A stretch of 64,000 nucleotides of DNA from CAVRIA01 sp963721115 (GTDB taxonomy: Bacteria; Desulfobacterota; Binatia; HRBIN30; CADEER01), in contig CAVRIA010000009.1 in the NCBI GenBank assembly GCA_963721115.1, positions 186,001 through 250,000 on the forward strand, written 5' to 3'. The notes under the pieces were generated by a model that was not told where the DNA came from, did no database searches, and saw only the letters and a list, made by a program, of their open reading frames with translations. Both the position numbers and the translations under genes were made by a program. Shown piece by piece: positions 49,426-58,217 of this stretch. Position 1 is the stretch's first letter; every line of letters begins with the position of its first letter.

Positions 49426-51479
49426 GCACCCCTCTCTCCGGTGGCTCCGCTCCGAGGCGAATCCGCTTCCCCGCTCAGCACCGGACCTGGCGGTCGGCGC
49501 GCGTAACGGGATCCGCCTCACTACCTGAATCTACGCGCCACTGACGGGAACCGACTCCCTCGGTCTCGTGCACGGCTTCACCACCGCGCCACTCTCTGCC
49601 GATCTCGCCCTCCCGCCTCTTCGAAAGGTCGAGGCCTTGGAGTTTTGATTTCTTTCTTTCGCTTCGCGATGAAGCGCTTCGCTCGGAGTGCGCGGCACGA
49701 TCGATCGACGTGTTTCGACCGCATGCCTCGTTCCGAGCACACCGCTCTCTTCGAACGCGCGCGTGGACGCGGTTCGGTCGGAGCCGCGCCAGAAAGGTGG
49801 TGGTCGATCGGGTGGCTCACTGGGACTGCGCTGCCTGGCCGCGGGGCGACCACTACACCCTATTTGCCCGCGCAGCGTTCAAGGGAAGTGGGAGCTCGAG
49901 GGCGACAACCGTAGGTTTCGCCCTCGAGGGGCGCGGGGGCAGCAGCCCCGCACCGACAATGGGGGTCCACCCGAGGGGCGGCGGGGTCCGTCGGGATTCC
50001 GGACCGCGGTCGGAGACAAGGAGCCCCTCCGCCTCCCCGTTGATCACAAGGAACCGGTTTGTTCTCGTGCGGGGCTTGCGCCCCTGCGACCCCTCCGGGG
50101 AGGGAACCGCTCAGACGCCGCGGTTCCCTCCCCGCACCCCTCTCTCCGGTGGCTCCGCTCCGAGGCGAATCCGCTTCCCCGCTCAGCACCGGACCTGGCG
50201 GTCGGCGCGCGTAACGGGATCCGCCTCACTGCCTGAATCTACGCGCCACTGACGGGAACCGACTCCCTCGGTCTCGTGCACGGCTTCACCACCGCGCCAC
50301 TCTCTGCCGATCTCGTCCTCCCGCCTCTTCGAAAGGTCGAGGCCTTGGAGTTTTGATTTCTTCTTCTTTCGCTTCGCGATGAAGCGCTTCGCTCGGAGTG
50401 CGCGGCACGCTCGATCGGGGTGTTTCGACCGCATGCCTCGTTGCGAGCACACCGCTCTCTTCGAACGCGCGCGTGGACGCGGTTCGGGCGGAGCCGCGCC
50501 AGAATGGTGGTGGTCGATCGGGTGGCTCACTGGGACTGCGCTGCCTGGCCGCGGGGCGACCACTACACCCTATTTGCCCGCGCAGCGTTCAAGGGAAGTG
50601 GGAGCTCGAGGGCGACAACCGTAGGTTTCGCCCTCGAAGGGCGCGGGGGCGGCAGCCCCGCACCGACAATGGGGGTCCACCCGAGGGGCGGCGGGGTCTG
50701 TCCGCGGGAGTCCCAGACAACGGCGGAGACAAAGAGCCCCTCCGCCTCCCCGTTGATCACAAGGAACCGGTTTGTTTCGTGCGGGGCTTGCGCCCCTGCG
50801 GCCCCACCGGGGAGGGAACCGCTCAGACGCCGCGGTTCCCTCCCCGCACCCCTCTCTCCGGTGGCTCCGCTCCGAGGCGAATCCGCTTCCCCGCTCAGCA
50901 CCGGACCTGGCGGTCGGCGCGCGTAACGGGATACGCCCCACTGCTGAATCTACGCGCCACTGACGGGAACCGACTCCCTCGGTCTCGTGCACGGCTTCAC
51001 CACCGCGCCACTCTCTGCCGATCTCGCTCTCCCGCCTCTTCGAAAGGTCGAGGCCTTGGAGTTTTGATTTCTTCTTTCGCTTCGCGATGAACGCTTCGCT
51101 CGGCGTGCGCAGCACGATCGATCGACGTGTTTCGACCACATGCCTCGTTCCGAGCACACCGCTCTCTTCGAACGCGCGCGTGGACGCGGTTCGGTCGGAG
51201 CCCCGCCAGAAGGGTGGTGCTCGATCGGGTTCTGATCCGAAACCCAACAGCCAACAACTCAACAACCTGACAACCTGCGCTCAGAGTCTCGAGGGCGACA
51301 ACCGTAGGTTTCTCCTGGTTGTTGGGCTTTTCAACCCGGGTTCACAGGCGCGCAACACTCGTCGGCCCCTTCCCTGCTGGGCCTCTTCGAAGTCCGCCCG
51401 CGGTCCCCGCGGCCGCATCGGCACTTGATTGTGGTGCGGGCGTCCCGCCTTGTCACGGGGCTGGGTTGAGAGGGGAGAG

Positions 51480-51515
51480 AGCGGTCCTTTGGACCGCTAT
51501 GCAGGCCGGAGGCCT
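51480..51515. repeat. REP-like double palindrome
   Basis: AGCGGTCC-TTT-GGACCGCT followed by AGGCC-GGA-GGCCT. These two adjacent small hairpins lie in the divergent part of the last array unit, next to low-complexity CAACAACC text; they look like insertions of dispersed repeats into the array. Confidence 0.55.
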
Positions 51516-51984
51516 ACACCACTAAGACGAGATTCCCTCCCCGAGCCCCTCTCTCCGGTGGCTCCGCTCCGAGGCGAATCCGCTTCCCCGCTCAGCACCG
51601 GACCTGGCCGTCGGCGCGCGTAACGGGATACGCCCCACTACCTGAATCTACGCGCCACTGACGGGAATCGACTCCCTCGGTCTCGCGCACGGCTTCACCA
51701 CCGCGCCACTCTCTGCCGATCTCGCTCCTCGCGCCTCTTCGGAAGGTCGAGGCCTTGGATTTTGATTCAAGACCCAACAACCAACAGCTCAACAACGTAA
51801 CAACCTGCCCTGTCGCGCCTCTTCGAAAGGTCGAGGCCTTTCGAGTTTCGATTTTCCGAAGGCACCAGCGAGAAAATCGACAAACTCTGCCTAGGAGGGG
51901 GTCGAGGGTCGACGGATGTGTGCCCTGAGTTCGGAGGAGCGCAAATGGACCGCGCGCGGCATCCGCGATACGATGCCGCCGTTC

Positions 51985-53337
51985 ATGTCCAAGGCGCGCA
52001 CGGTCTTCATCTGCCAGAGCTGCGGCTTTCAGACGACGCGATGGCTGGGCCGCTGCCCCGACTGCCAGGAGTGGAACACCCTGGTGGAGGAGCACGCGGC
52101 CGCGGCGCCGGCGGGGCGAAGGTCGGCCGGGGAGGCGGCGCGCCCGCAGCCGATCACCGAGGTGGTGGCCGCCGCCGAGCCGCGCTCGAGCAGTGGTATC
52201 GACGAGCTCGACCGCGTGCTCGGCGGCGGCGTCGTGCCGGGCTCCGTGGTCCTCATCGGCGGCGATCCGGGGATCGGCAAGTCGACCCTCGTGCTACAGG
52301 CGCTGGGGGCGCTGGCGCGGCGCGGCGTCGCGCTCTACGTCTCGGGCGAGGAGTCTCCGCAGCAGGTCAAGATGCGCGCCGATCGGCTCGGCGTCGCCGA
52401 GGACCAGCTGCTGCTGCTGGCCGAGACCGGCGTCGAGGCGATCCTGACGCAGGCCGAGAGCACGCGCCCGATCGTTCTCGCCATCGACTCGATCCAGACG
52501 ATGTTCACCGAGCAGCTCGGCTCCGCCCCCGGCAGCATCGGCCAGGTGCGCGAGAGCGCCGCCCAGCTGGTGCAGTTCGCCAAGCGCCGCCAGCTCGCCT
52601 GCGTCCTGATCGGCCACGTCACCAAGGAGGGCGCCTTCGCCGGCCCGCGCGTGCTCGAGCACATGGTCGACACGGTTCTCTACTTCGAGGGCGATCGCGG
52701 CCACTCGTTTCGGATCCTGCGGGCGGTGAAGAACCGCTTCGGCTCGACGAACGAGATCGGCGTCTTCGAGATGAAGGAGAACGGCCTGCAGCCGGTCGCC
52801 AACCCCTCGGCGCTCTTCCTCGCCGAGCGGCCGGTCGACGTGCCGGGCTCGGTGGTCGTCGCCAGCATCGAGGGAACGCGGCCGATCCTGGTCGAGCTGC
52901 AGGCGCTGGTCTCGCCGAGCGCGTTGGGGACGCCGCGGCGCACGACGCTGGGGCTCGACCACAACCGGGTGGCGCTGCTGGTCGCCATCCTGGAGAAGAA
53001 GATGGGGCTGCAGCTCGCCGGCCACGACATCTTCCTGAACGTCGCCGGCGGCGTGCGCCTGGACGAGCCGGCGACGGACCTCGGTGCGGTCGTGGCCGTG
53101 GCCTCCAGCTTCCTCGACCGCCCGATCGATCCGCACACGCTGGTGCTCGGCGAGGTCGGCCTGGCGGGCGAGGTGCGCTCTGTCGGCCAGGCGGAGGCGC
53201 GCGTCTGGGAAGGCGCCAAGCTCGGCTTCCGCCGCTGCATCCTTCCCGAGGGCGCGCGCCGCCAGCTGCCCGCCATCGAGGGGGTGGACCTGTGCGGGGT
53301 GCAGTCGCTGCAGGAGGCGTGGGATCTGCTGTTCTGA
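51985..53337 (+). CDS. radA: DNA repair protein RadA (Sms)
   Basis: 450 residues from the ATG at 51985 (MSKARTVFICQSCGF); an ATG at 51973 would add four residues. The N-terminal zinc finger (CQSCGF... CPDCQEW), the RecA-like ATPase with Walker A GGDPGIGKST and the RadA-specific KNRFG motif (AVKNRFGSTNEIGVFEM), and the C-terminal Lon-like domain (VGLAGEVRSVGQAEARVWEGAKLGFRRCILP) are all present. RadA drives branch migration in recombinational repair. Its 5' side is the tandem array, so its promoter probably lies in the degenerate last unit. Confidence 0.95.
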   Translation: MSKARTVFICQSCGFQTTRWLGRCPDCQEWNTLVEEHAAAAPAGRRSAGEAARPQPITEVVAAAEPRSSSGIDELDRVLGGGVVPGSVVLIGGDPGIGKSTLVLQALGALARRGVALYVSGEESPQQVKMRADRLGVAEDQLLLLAETGVEAILTQAESTRPIVLAIDSIQTMFTEQLGSAPGSIGQVRESAAQLVQFAKRRQLACVLIGHVTKEGAFAGPRVLEHMVDTVLYFEGDRGHSFRILRAVKNRFGSTNEIGVFEMKENGLQPVANPSALFLAERPVDVPGSVVVASIEGTRPILVELQALVSPSALGTPRRTTLGLDHNRVALLVAILEKKMGLQLAGHDIFLNVAGGVRLDEPATDLGAVVAVASSFLDRPIDPHTLVLGEVGLAGEVRSVGQAEARVWEGAKLGFRRCILPEGARRQLPAIEGVDLCGVQSLQEAWDLLF

Positions 53338-53402
53338 TGCGGTGCTGATGTGCTGACGTGTTGACGTGCTGACGTGTTGACGTGCTGACGTGTTGACGTG
53401 GC
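53338..53402. repeat. 16-bp tandem repeat between convergent radA and the YcbK-like gene
   Basis: GTGCTGACGTGTTGAC repeated about three and a half times, with a GAGTCAGCGAGTCAG end that enters the 3' end of the leftward gene. It fills the whole gap between the two convergent stops. Confidence 0.65.
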
Positions 53403-53405
53403 GAG

Positions 53406-54351
53406 TCAGCGAGTCAGCCGCTCGACCGGATTCGAATCGAATTGGGCCGGGGTAGCGCCGCCGCGCGGGCCGCAGGTGGCGAGGCGCAGGGGCTGGCGGA
53501 TGCCGGCCGCCGGCGCCGCGGCGGGACCGGTGACGCGAAACGCGTAGTGCGCCGCCGGGCCGGCGATGACCCAGCAGCCGCCGTCCGGACTCGCGTCTTC
53601 GGCGACGGGCTCGAGAGTGAGAGGGCGGTCGCCGAGGTGCGCGGTGCGCGCGATGCGCAGGGGGAAGGCGGTGACGCTGTGGACGTCCACGATCGCGCCG
53701 GCGAGGTCGTCGTAGCGGTCGAAGTCGGTGCGGGCGAAGAGGCGGGCGTTGCCGGCCGAAAGGTCCTTGTCGACGCCGGAGGTCGCGGCCTCCCAGAAGC
53801 GCGGTGCCCCGGTGTCGACGTGTAGGAATCCTTCCGCGGCGTAGAGGCCGACGCCACCGGTATGCAGAGCGCGCAGGCTCATCCAGACGCGCCGCAGGTC
53901 GAGCCCGACCAGCTTCAGATCGGCGGCCAGGCCCTCCGTGTGCAGGGAGGCCTTGGCGACCTGGCGGCCGGAGGCGCGCAGGTCGCCGTTGAACTCGGGG
54001 CTTCGATAGCCGGAGACCAGGATCGTCTTCTTCGGGTGGTAGCGGTCCTGGATGTAGTCGATCAGCTCGATGAGACGCAGGGACACCTCGCCCTCGCGCC
54101 CGTCGCTGCGCGAGCGAAAGAAGTGGCGGATGCGGGCGATCGCCTGCGGGTCGTAGCGCCCGTCCGGGCCGCGGAAGCGGACGGAGAGACGGTCGGGAAA
54201 GTAGGCGTGCTCGAGCGCGATCGTGCCGTCGCCCGAGAAGAAGAAACGGGACGTGCCGGCCTGAGCCCGTGCCGGCGCTGCGCCGAAGAGCGAGCAGAAG
54301 AGCGCAGCAGAGGAAGGCCGGAGAGCTTCGGCGCCGTGGAATGGAGCTCAT
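53406..54351 (-). CDS. Exported YcbK-like (DUF882, peptidase M15 fold) protein (one frameshift)
   Basis: About 314 residues when a single extra base at ~54286-54292 is removed, joining a signal peptide (SSPAFLCCALLLA) to FGAAPARAQAGTSRFFFSGDGTIALEHAYFPDRLSVRF. The catalytic-type core is IQDRYHPKKTILVSGYRSPEFNGDL, SLHTEGLAADLKL (His and Asp zinc ligands, H-x6-D) and GFLHVDTGAPR (second His). These are the metal ligands of M15_3/DUF882 peptidoglycan peptidases. The last ~90 residues form an extra beta domain. The downstream-only frame from 54086 lacks the export signal. Confidence 0.8.
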
Positions 54352-54518
54352 CGTCCGCCCTTGCTAGCGCACCGCGTGCGGCGCGGCAATTTGGGCCGCC
54401 GCGCAACGATATCCGAGGCCGCACCGCCGCGCGCGTTTGTTGTTGAAAGGGCCGGGTCGCGATGGGATAACCGACGGACACCGCCGGTGCGGGCGGAGGA
54501 AGGACCGAAGGGCGAACG

Positions 54519-54962
54519 ATGAGAAGAGCCTGTTGTCGAGCGGCGGCGCGGCACCGGCGGATCCTCTGGGTCGGCGCGATCATCTTCCTGCTGTGGCCGG
54601 CGGCGAGAGTGGCCCGCGCGGCGGAAGGTGAGGCCGCCTCGGACCGAGGTCGTTCGGTGGCGGCGCCATCCGCCCCCGCCCCCGGCGCCGGAATGCGCGT
54701 GTACATCGATCCGCGGACGGGAAAGGTGGGACCGCCGCCCGCGGCTGTGCCGCCCGCGGCTGCGCCGGAAGCGGCGGGCCGGGGACGCGCGGCCGCCCCC
54801 GTCGAGCCGCTGGTCGAGGTGCCGGGCCGCAGCGCGGCGGGCGGGTACACCGTCGACCTGAGGCGGCGGCTGCGCGGCGACGTCGCGGCGCGACGGGACG
54901 GCTCGGGCAACGTCGACGTGGAATGTGTCGAGCACGGCGCGCCGTGCCCGGCGGCGGAATAG
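54519..54962 (+). CDS. Exported small protein, post-PEP-CTERM-1-like
   Basis: 147 residues: a signal segment (RRILWVGAIIFLLWPAARVARA), then MRVYIDPRTGKVGPPPAAVPP and GGYTVDLRRRLRGDVAARRDGSGNVDVECVE. The 'YIDPxTGxxxPPP ... VDLRxRxRxxVxAxxDxxGxVxxxCVE' pattern is, as I recall, that of the small exported proteins with a post-PEP-CTERM-1 domain that flank secreted metalloproteins and propellers. Function unknown. The metallopeptidase gene starts 3 bp after its stop, so the two are one operon. Confidence 0.65.
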   Translation: MRRACCRAAARHRRILWVGAIIFLLWPAARVARAAEGEAASDRGRSVAAPSAPAPGAGMRVYIDPRTGKVGPPPAAVPPAAAPEAAGRGRAAAPVEPLVEVPGRSAAGGYTVDLRRRLRGDVAARRDGSGNVDVECVEHGAPCPAAE

Positions 54963-54965
54963 ACG

Positions 54966-56726
54966 ATGCGCTTCCGCTTGCGGCGGCCGTCGCTTTTGAT
55001 CGCAGTCCTGCTCCTCTCGCTGGGCGCCCGGCCGCTGTCGGCCGCGACCGTCACGGTGGTCAACGACGACGGGGCGGGCGAAGGTTTCAACGATCCCACT
55101 GCGGTGGCGCCGGTGGGGGGCAACCCGGGGGTGACCCTGGGAGCGCAACGGCTGAACGCTTTCCAGTACGCCGCCTCGATCTGGGGCGCGGTCCTGCACA
55201 GCGACGTCGAGATCCGCATCGCCGCCAGCTTCGACCCGCTCGACTGCGGCTCCGCCTCGGCCCTGCTCGGCTCCGCTGGCCCCGAGACCGTGCACCGCGA
55301 CTTCACCAACGCGCCGCGGCCCGCCACCTGGTACCCGCAGGCGCTCGCCAATGCCCTGGCCGGGGTCGACCTGGACCCGGGCACGGACGATGTGTTCGCC
55401 CAGTTCAGCAGCGTTCTCGGAACCACCTGCGCCTTTCCGCAGAGCTGGTACTACGGTCTGGACGGGGCTCCAGGGGCCAGCCAGATCGACCTGGTGACGG
55501 TGGTTCTGCACGAGCTGGCGCACGGCCTCGGCTTCATCAGTCTGGTCGGTCTGTCGAACGGAGCACCGTTTCTCGGTTTCGACGACGTCTACATGCTCGA
55601 CCTGGAGAACCATCTCACCGGCGTGCTGTTCCCGGACATGACCGACGGCGAGCGGCTGAGCGCCAGCACCGCCACCGGCAACCTGCACTGGGTCGGCGCC
55701 GGGGTGGTGAGCTCGGCCACCGGGCTGTCGTCCGGCCGCGATCCGCTCTCCGGGCACGTGGAGATGTACGCGCCCGATCCGGCGCAGAGCGGATCGTCGG
55801 TTTCCCACTTCAGCACGTCGCTCTCCCCGAACGAGCTGATGGAGCCGTTCTACACCGCCGCGGATCACGACGTTTCCCTGACGGCCCAGCTGCTCTTCGA
55901 CATCGGCTGGCTGCCGAGCGACTGCGGCAACGGCATCCTCGACGCGGGAGAGCAGTGCGACGACGACAACGACGTCGGCGGCGACGGCTGCACGGGCTGC
56001 CGGGTGGATCTCTGTTACGCCTGCGCCGGCGAGCCGTCGGCCTGCGCGCCGGACGACGGCGCATCCTGCGACGACGGAAACGCCTGCACGTCCTCCGACC
56101 AATGCACGGGGGGTGTCTGTGCCGGGACTCCCGATACGGGCACCACCTGCGACGACGGCAACCCGTGCACGCACGGCGACCAGTGCGTGGCCGGCGCCTG
56201 CGTCACCGACGCCGCCCCGCTGACTTCGTGCGGCGAGTCCACGGTTGCCGGCAAGGGATTGCTTCTGCTCAAGGATGGGACGCCGAGCTCGAAGGACAAG
56301 CTCATCTGGAAGTGGCTGAAAGGCGAGGCCACGCAGGCGAGCCTCGACTTCGGAGACCCCACCGCCGCGACGGACTACCTTCTCTGTATCTACGACAAGC
56401 CGTCGGGGATGGACCGGGCGATCCTGAGCGACGACATTCCGGCCGGATCGGGCTGGCAGTCCTTCGGCGCCGGCTTCAAGTTCAAGGACAAGAGCAAGAG
56501 CCCCAGCCCGGCCGGCATCGCCCTGGTGCTGCTCAAGGAGGGGGAGGCCGGCAAGGCGAAGATCATCGTCAAGGGGCGCGGCGCCAATCTCGGGATGCCC
56601 GACCTGACGGATCTGCACCCGCCGCTGACCGTCCAGCTCAGCCAGGGCGCGACCTGCTGGCAGGCGACCTTCGGCTCCAACGTGCTGAAGAGCGACGCGC
56701 GCCAGTTCAAAGCCAAGGCCGATTGA
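54966..56726 (+). CDS. Secreted zinc metallopeptidase-like protein with Cys-rich repeats
   Basis: 586 residues. After a signal peptide (LLIAVLLLSLGARPLSA) the catalytic domain (~30-310) carries VVLHELAHGLGFISL, an HExxHxxGF zinc motif of the metzincin type, and ends with a Met-turn-like ELMEPFY. Next is a Myxococcus-type Cys-rich repeat (CGNGILDAGEQCDDDNDVGGDGC) and two more DDGxxCT repeats, then a C-terminal domain (GKGLLLLKDGTPSSKDKLIWKWLKGEAT... CWQATFGSNVLKSDARQFKAKAD) typical of exported proteins in this lineage. It presumably cleaves extracellular protein. A copy of its last 16 codons and 3' flank recurs 960 bp downstream. Confidence 0.88.
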   Translation: MRFRLRRPSLLIAVLLLSLGARPLSAATVTVVNDDGAGEGFNDPTAVAPVGGNPGVTLGAQRLNAFQYAASIWGAVLHSDVEIRIAASFDPLDCGSASALLGSAGPETVHRDFTNAPRPATWYPQALANALAGVDLDPGTDDVFAQFSSVLGTTCAFPQSWYYGLDGAPGASQIDLVTVVLHELAHGLGFISLVGLSNGAPFLGFDDVYMLDLENHLTGVLFPDMTDGERLSASTATGNLHWVGAGVVSSATGLSSGRDPLSGHVEMYAPDPAQSGSSVSHFSTSLSPNELMEPFYTAADHDVSLTAQLLFDIGWLPSDCGNGILDAGEQCDDDNDVGGDGCTGCRVDLCYACAGEPSACAPDDGASCDDGNACTSSDQCTGGVCAGTPDTGTTCDDGNPCTHGDQCVAGACVTDAAPLTSCGESTVAGKGLLLLKDGTPSSKDKLIWKWLKGEATQASLDFGDPTAATDYLLCIYDKPSGMDRAILSDDIPAGSGWQSFGAGFKFKDKSKSPSPAGIALVLLKEGEAGKAKIIVKGRGANLGMPDLTDLHPPLTVQLSQGATCWQATFGSNVLKSDARQFKAKAD

Positions 56727-56892
56727 GCTGCGACGGGCGCTTCGACGGCGAGGTAACCATCGAGAAGATCACCGGCACCTTGAGCGCGCCCGCCGTCTTC
56801 GCCGTGAAGCTAACAGCCCGTTGAAAAAGTCGAAACGCCCTTCGACAAGCATGTCCGGGTTTTTCAACGGGCTGCTAACCGCGACCAAGGCT
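56677..56892. repeat. Direct repeat, copy A (peptidase 3' end and flank), interrupted by a MITE
   Basis: The stretch 56677-56812 is >85% identical by eye to 57637-57772, at a constant offset of 960 bp. The match resumes after the inserted MITE with CCGCGACCAAGGCT (56879-56892). The two copies flank the DUF2442/DUF4160 gene pair. Confidence 0.8.
56814..56874. mobile_element. 61-bp MITE with 15-bp terminal inverted repeats and CTAA target duplication
   Basis: Ends CAGCCCGTTGAAAAA and TTTTTCAACGGGCTG are perfect inverted repeats. CTAA flanks both sides (56810-56813 and 56875-56878). The uninterrupted sequence is preserved in copy B of the direct repeat (57767-57786), where GTGAAGGTAACCGCG runs straight through. 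It encodes nothing and must be moved by a transposase elsewhere. Confidence 0.82.
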
Positions 56893-57012
56893 CTCGACCG
56901 CAGCGCGGCCGCTGGCCAAAGGGCGATCTGGAGGTGCGACCATTGGGCATCGCCGGCCACCTGCGAGCCCTGCGCGCCGCCACCGCGAAGTCTCGATAAA
57001 CTAAGAAACCAA

Positions 57013-57312
57013 TTACGTCCCCTTTCCGCGTCCCAACGCTTGTGGGCCGCGACCGGCTTCCTTCGTCTCCTCCGGGGGTGGTCCGTCCCAGATCAGCACG
57101 TCCGGACACAAGTCTGCTCCGTTAGGCCACACAACCGTTCCGCCCTCAGCGCGCGCCATGCCAAAAAGGTGCGGGCTGTGCTTGAGCGGTTCAAATACAG
57201 GCCCGATCATCAGCGGTGCGACATCGCGCTCGAGTGTGGAACCGTCGGTCAGCGTCAAGCGGAGGCGAAACCCCTCGACCACCTCCACCTCTCGAACTCG
57301 TAGCAGTTTCAT
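57013..57312 (-). CDS. DUF2442 protein
   Basis: 99 residues from the ATG at 57312 (MKLLRVREVEVVEGFRLRLTLTDGSTLERDVAPLMIGPVFEPLKHSPHLFGMARAEGGTVVWPNGADLCPDVLIW). The 'F..L.....F....... G.i.WPNGaDlcPD.L' pattern is typical of DUF2442, which often pairs with DUF4160 as here; the pair has been suspected to be toxin-antitoxin-like but no activity is known to me. The start is set by family length; 13 bp separate it from the DUF4160 stop. Confidence 0.85.
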   Translation of the reverse strand: MKLLRVREVEVVEGFRLRLTLTDGSTLERDVAPLMIGPVFEPLKHSPHLFGMARAEGGTVVWPNGADLCPDVLIWDGPPPEETKEAGRGPQALGRGKGT

Positions 57313-57325
57313 AACGTGTCTCTTG

Positions 57326-57586
57326 CTAATCAAGTGGGACAATCGGCTCGGGAACCCGCCCGGTTCGCGCCAACTCCCAATCCTGTTTGAGCTGTGTGCG
57401 GTGGAGCGCGGCCCATTCCAGCACGAGCGCCAGCGCCCGACGCGGCAAGGCGCCGCGGTACACCGCCAGGGTGTCGATCTCGATCAGCGCTTCGTGCTCC
57501 CCGTATTCGGCGTGGAAGTGAGCTGGAAGGTGATCGTTGTAGAACATCTTGATGACGATTCCGAAGAAGCGGCTGATCTCCGGCAT
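57326..57586 (-). CDS. DUF4160 protein
   Basis: 86 residues with the family signature PEISRFFGIVIKMFYNDHLPAHFHAEYGEHEALIEIDTLAVYRGALPRRALALVLEWA (F-G-I-x-I-x-M-F-Y-x-D-H-x-P-P/A-H-F-H-A). It is 13 bp upstream of the DUF2442 gene in the same operon. The pair lies between two direct repeats, suggesting acquisition as a cassette. Confidence 0.88.
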   Translation of the reverse strand: MPEISRFFGIVIKMFYNDHLPAHFHAEYGEHEALIEIDTLAVYRGALPRRALALVLEWAALHRTQLKQDWELARTGRVPEPIVPLD

Positions 57587-57636
57587 GGCTGGGATTATGC
57601 CGGGTCGCGGAAGGCTTTGCACGTGCTGGAGCATGG

Positions 57637-57786
57637 CCAACGTCCTAAAGAGCGACGCGCGCCAGTTCAAAGCCAAGGCCGATTGAGCTGCGACGGGCGC
57701 TTCGACGGCGAGGTAACCATCGAGAAGATCACCCGCAGCTTGAGCTCGCCCTCCGTCTCCGCCGTGAAGGTAACCGCGACCAAGGC
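57637..57786. repeat. Direct repeat, copy B
   Basis: Second copy of the peptidase 3' end (CCAACGT... AAGCCAAGGCCGATTGA) and 3' flank, without the MITE. Its right boundary (GACCAAGGCT, ~57786) is exactly where the HicB-like gene loses family sequence, so this copy truncates that gene. Confidence 0.8.
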
Positions 57787-58145
57787 TCGTCGAGCTTCTC
57801 CACCGTCGGCACGGACACCCCTTGCTCGTAACGCGCATAGGCGTTCCGAGATCTTGCGCCGAGGCGCTGCGCCACCTGGGCCAGGGTGAGCCCGCTCCTT
57901 TGCCGCTGCCTTCGCAGCAGTAGACTGATCATCGCACGGGAGTCTTCCGAGCCGACCTCGAAGTCGTCTGCCCCGGTCGGGTGGATCTGCACCGAAAAGC
58001 CCCTCCGATCGACCATGGTGGCGAACCAGTCGGAGATCATCTCGAACGCCTCCTTGCGCGAACGGCCCTGGGTCATCGCGTCGAAGACGGGGACCTCCGC
58101 CAGCCACCATCTCCCGTTCCTGCAGATCCTGCCCTGAAAACGCAT
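57729..58145 (-). CDS. HicB-like antitoxin with XRE helix-turn-helix, 3' end replaced
   Basis: 138-residue frame. Residues 1-70 (MRFQGRICRNGRWWLAEVPVFDAMTQGRSRKEAFEMISDWFATMV) are HicB-like, and ~85-120 an HTH (SGLTLAQVAQRLGARSRNAYARYEQGVSVPTVEKLDE). From residue ~121 the sequence (PWSRLPSRRRRRASSS) is encoded by the inverse of direct repeat B and is not family-like, so the C-terminus is truncated. No HicA toxin gene is seen beside it. Upstream, 4 bp away, ends a frame (LAHTEINEKLAAAILIRAGKKG) I cannot name. Confidence 0.72.
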   Translation of the reverse strand: MRFQGRICRNGRWWLAEVPVFDAMTQGRSRKEAFEMISDWFATMVDRRGFSVQIHPTGADDFEVGSEDSRAMISLLLRRQRQRSGLTLAQVAQRLGARSRNAYARYEQGVSVPTVEKLDEPWSRLPSRRRRRASSSCG

Positions 58146-58217
58146 CGTCAGCCCTTCTTTCCCGCGCGGATGAGGATCGCTGCCGCCAGCTTCTCGTTGA
58201 TCTCCGTGTGCGCGAGC

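Larger units (their letters stand above)
48583..51890. repeat. Non-coding tandem array, four units of ~710 bp plus partial units
   Basis: An anchor (CTGAATCTACGCGCC) recurs at 48814, 49525, 50233, 50944 and 51642, giving unit lengths 711, 708, 711 and 698. A partial unit precedes (48583-48813) and a degenerate one follows. Units are nearly identical in long stretches but differ by 1-3-base indels that break every reading frame, so they are not protein-coding. Two strong hairpins are kept in each full unit (described in the next entries). In unit 4 the right half is replaced by other dispersed repeats (51232-51515). No tRNA or transposase is visible. This is the whole gap between bioF and radA. 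Confidence 0.85.

Noticed and set aside
48857..51265. Many short frames on both strands in the tandem array
   Set aside because: Unit-to-unit indels of 1-3 bases shift them; no frame is conserved in all units, so they are not genes.
57013..57586. DUF2442/DUF4160 pair as a proven toxin-antitoxin system
   Set aside because: The pairing is recurrent, but no toxic activity is established that I can cite; described only as TA-like.
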